Source: Candidatus Segatella papionis
GTDB lineage: Bacteria; Bacteroidota; Bacteroidia; Bacteroidales; Bacteroidaceae
NCBI GenBank assembly: GCA_002297965.1
Contig: DBLF01000080.1
Location: 910-10,137, forward strand
Direction: 5' to 3'
DNA length: 9,228 nucleotides
The position numbers were made by a program, and so were the translations under genes. Under the pieces are notes generated by a model, which saw nothing but the letters and a program-made list of their open reading frames with translations, had not been told where the DNA came from and did no database searches. This document shows positions 7,304-9,228 of the stretch, piece after piece (position 1 is the stretch's first letter; each line of letters opens with the position of its first letter).

Positions 7304-7319
7304 GGGGCTCTTTAGCCCC
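7304..7319 (+). other. Intercistronic hairpin between tamB and the Omp85 gene
   Basis: GGGGCT (7304-7309) pairs with AGCCCC (7314-7319) around a CTTT loop, giving a compact G-C-rich 6-bp stem in an AT-rich 74-base gap. No U tract follows on the + strand, so it is unlikely to be an efficient terminator. It could stabilise the 3' end of tamB mRNA or alter the ratio of the two products. I see no promoter of the Bacteroidetes consensus in the gap, so co-transcription is likely. Confidence 0.45.
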
Positions 7320-7339
7320 CAAGTAAATAAAATTGCTAT

Positions 7340-9228
7340 ATGAGAAATAAGAATAGACTTCACCTTATTATATATATAGTGGCAGCGGTGATGTTGACCA
7401 ACTTACTCTTCACAGGGTGCTCTTCTACGAGTGCCTTGAAGGAAGGCGAGCAACTATTCGCAGGCTTGAAGCCGATAGAATATACTAACTATGAAGCGAA
7501 CAGCTACGCCGACTCCGTGAAGGAAGAGATGGAGTATGCCTTGGCATCCGCCCCAACGGGTGCCTTTATGGGCAGTAGTTACTTTCGTACGCCTTTCCCT
7601 ATTCGCCTGTGGATATGGAATGCCTTCTCTCAGTCGGACGATGGACTCTCGCGATGGATAACCAAAGCTTTCGGTTCCAAACCCAAACTGATGGACCAGG
7701 TGAACCCGAAGTTGCGTGCGCAGGTGGCAGAACATCAGCTAGACAAGTACGGCTATTTCAATGGCAAGGTGGATTACGAGGTGCAAACCCAAAGCAATCC
7801 CAAGGAAGCAAAGGTGGCTTACAAGGTGAACCTAGGACATCTTTGGCGATTGGACTCCGTGGCTTATCTCAATTTTCCTGATGATGGTAAGCACCTCATC
7901 GATTCTACCAAGGACGAGGCGAAAATCAAAAAGGGAAGTCCTTTCAATGTTTCCAACTTGGAATTGGAGCGCCAGCGTCTGACTCGCCTTTTCCGAAACC
8001 ATGGCTATTACTATTACCAGAATGGCTATGCTTCTTATCTTGCCGATACCATCAATACGCCAGGCAAGGTAAACCTGCGTTTGTCTATGGCTGACAGCAT
8101 CGATCCTTTGGCGAAAAGACAATGGTATATTGGTAACATCAACATCAACTTCAAGAAGCAGTTTATGGAGGAGATGACCGATTCTTTCGTTCGTCGCTAC
8201 CTAAAGTTCCGTTATGCTGGCAAGAAAATGCCGATACGTGCTGGCGTGGTGTTGAGAGAATTGAAGTTGCGTCCTCGTAGGCTGTATATGGTGGATAATG
8301 AGACCAATGCCAAGAATGGACTACAGTCGATGGGACTCTTCAGCTATACCAACATCCAGTTTGTGCCTCGTTCTACACGGGAGATAACGAGCATGGGCGA
8401 CACCTTGTATCGTGACACATTGGATGCCAACATCGACCTGGTGTTTGACAAACCATACGATTTCTATATCGAGGCGAATGCCAAGGGAAAGACTACGGGC
8501 AGGGTAGGACCAGAGCTAGTTGTGGGTCTTACCAAGCGAAATGCCTTCCGTGGAGGAGAGAAGCTCGACATCAATTTGCATGGCTCTCACGAGTGGCAGA
8601 CCATCAATGCCCAAGGAGGTAACTCCAGCAAGATTAACTCATACGAGTTTGGTTCTGATGTCTCGGTATCTTTTCCTAGCATCATTACGCCATGGAACGC
8701 TTTCCGCACGATGGCGCAAAACGAACGCAGATTCAGAAATGGGCACATGCCACGTCGCTACTATGGTAATCCTACTACCACTATCAAGGCTTCCATGAAT
8801 ATCTTGAATCGTGCTGGATATTTTCGTCGCCATGTGGCTGGTGGAGAGCTTACCTACGATTGGGCTACATCTTATCAGCATCGCCACTCTTTCAGTCCGT
8901 TGATACTCTCGTATGAGTACATGAACTATACTTCGCCGAAGTTTGATAGCATTATGAGCAATAATGTATATGTCTCAACCTCCATGGCCGACCGATTCAT
9001 TCCGAAGATGAGTTATACCTACACTTATCGCAGTGCGCAGAAATATCGCAATCCTATCGTTTGGTCCACTACGGTGAGCGAGGCGGGCAATGTCCTGTCG
9101 CTTGGCTATTTGTTGTCGGGCAAGAAATGGAATAGCGAAGGCAAGACACTCTTTAAGAACGAGTATTCTCAATTCTTGAAGATGGAGACCGACTTTGTGA
9201 AGTACTGGCAGGTGAATGAGAACTCCAC
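7340..9228 (+). CDS. tamL: Omp85/BamA-family outer-membrane lipoprotein, TamL type (3' end outside window)
   Basis: The frame is open from the ATG at 7340 to the right edge, giving 629 residues with no stop. Residues 1-27 are a lipoprotein signal peptide: basic start MRNKNR, hydrophobic core, and lipobox FTGC with Cys27 as the lipidated residue. SSTSALKEGEQLF follows, as in Bacteroidetes TamL proteins. About 30-370 should hold the periplasmic POTRA-type domains; HGYYYY at 221-226 fits a POTRA repeat of this family. From about 375 on, alternating strands such as GPELVVGLTKRNAFRGGEKLDINL (motif FRGGE at 403-407) mark the start of the 16-stranded Omp85 barrel, the rest of which lies beyond the window. 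After Cys27 there is no acidic surface-export signal. In Bacteroidetes, TamL replaces the non-lipidated TamA as the partner of TamB, and the position directly after tamB supports this. Plain BamA is a less likely reading, because of the lipobox. Confidence 0.88.
   Translation, partial: MRNKNRLHLIIYIVAAVMLTNLLFTGCSSTSALKEGEQLFAGLKPIEYTNYEANSYADSVKEEMEYALASAPTGAFMGSSYFRTPFPIRLWIWNAFSQSDDGLSRWITKAFGSKPKLMDQVNPKLRAQVAEHQLDKYGYFNGKVDYEVQTQSNPKEAKVAYKVNLGHLWRLDSVAYLNFPDDGKHLIDSTKDEAKIKKGSPFNVSNLELERQRLTRLFRNHGYYYYQNGYASYLADTINTPGKVNLRLSMADSIDPLAKRQWYIGNININFKKQFMEEMTDSFVRRYLKFRYAGKKMPIRAGVVLRELKLRPRRLYMVDNETNAKNGLQSMGLFSYTNIQFVPRSTREITSMGDTLYRDTLDANIDLVFDKPYDFYIEANAKGKTTGRVGPELVVGLTKRNAFRGGEKLDINLHGSHEWQTINAQGGNSSKINSYEFGSDVSVSFPSIITPWNAFRTMAQNERRFRNGHMPRRYYGNPTTTIKASMNILNRAGYFRRHVAGGELTYDWATSYQHRHSFSPLILSYEYMNYTSPKFDSIMSNNVYVSTSMADRFIPKMSYTYTYRSAQKYRNPIVWSTTVSEAGNVLSLGYLLSGKKWNSEGKTLFKNEYSQFLKMETDFVKYWQVNENS

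Noticed and set aside
7304..7319. Hairpin after tamB as an intrinsic terminator
   Set aside because: The stem is only 6 bp and is followed by AAGTAAATAA rather than a T tract, so termination before the partner gene is unlikely.
7366..7378. Alternating TA run near the start of the Omp85 gene
   Set aside because: It lies within the codons for the hydrophobic signal peptide (Ile and Tyr codons) and shows no promoter spacing, so coding composition explains it.
7609..7881. 90-codon open frame on the + strand inside the Omp85 gene
   Set aside because: It is out of frame with the long lipoprotein frame, which is continuous from 7340 to the edge and shows a signal peptide and family motifs.

Overview
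The window looks like chromosomal DNA of a Bacteroidales bacterium, most likely Prevotellaceae (Prevotella/Segatella-like). The support is two matches to the Bacteroidetes promoter -7 element TAnnTTTG, A-rich start regions mostly without Shine-Dalgarno sequences, a tRNA gene without an encoded CCA end, and a tamB gene followed by a lipoprotein-type Omp85 gene. Genus-level placement is inference. All protein genes are on the + strand, and I see no insertion sequence, phage gene, CRISPR array or other sign of recent transfer.

Layout: (1) 1-171 is a self-contained transcription unit: the -7 element of a promoter at the left edge, a leader with a small inverted repeat, an initiator tRNA-Met gene (61-133) and a strong intrinsic terminator (136-171). 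(2) 172-341 is AT-rich non-coding DNA with a well-formed Bacteroidetes promoter and an inverted repeat over the predicted transcription start, a good candidate for a TetR operator. (3) 342-938 encodes a TetR/AcrR-family repressor. (4) 1026-1784 encodes FabG, the 3-oxoacyl-ACP reductase of fatty acid synthesis. (5) 1831-2499 encodes a stand-alone RluA-family pseudouridine synthase. (6) 2499-7265 encodes a very large TamB protein whose preferred start codon overlaps the rluA-type stop codon. (7) 7340 to the right edge encodes the N-terminal 629 residues of an Omp85-family outer-membrane lipoprotein (TamL type), the likely partner of TamB; its 3' end lies outside the window.

How the genes may work together: tRNA-fMet stands alone. 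The rest read in one direction, and rluA-tamB-tamL is probably one transcript, with TamB spanning the periplasm to the TamL barrel in the outer membrane. TetR next to fabG suggests local control of fatty-acid supply, and the genes after it build or lipid-load the envelope, so an envelope-biogenesis cluster is plausible but unproven. Nothing here is clearly an undescribed system. The items most worth a second look are the deviant stem pairs of the initiator tRNA, the candidate TetR operator, and the tamB/tamL junction and tail.
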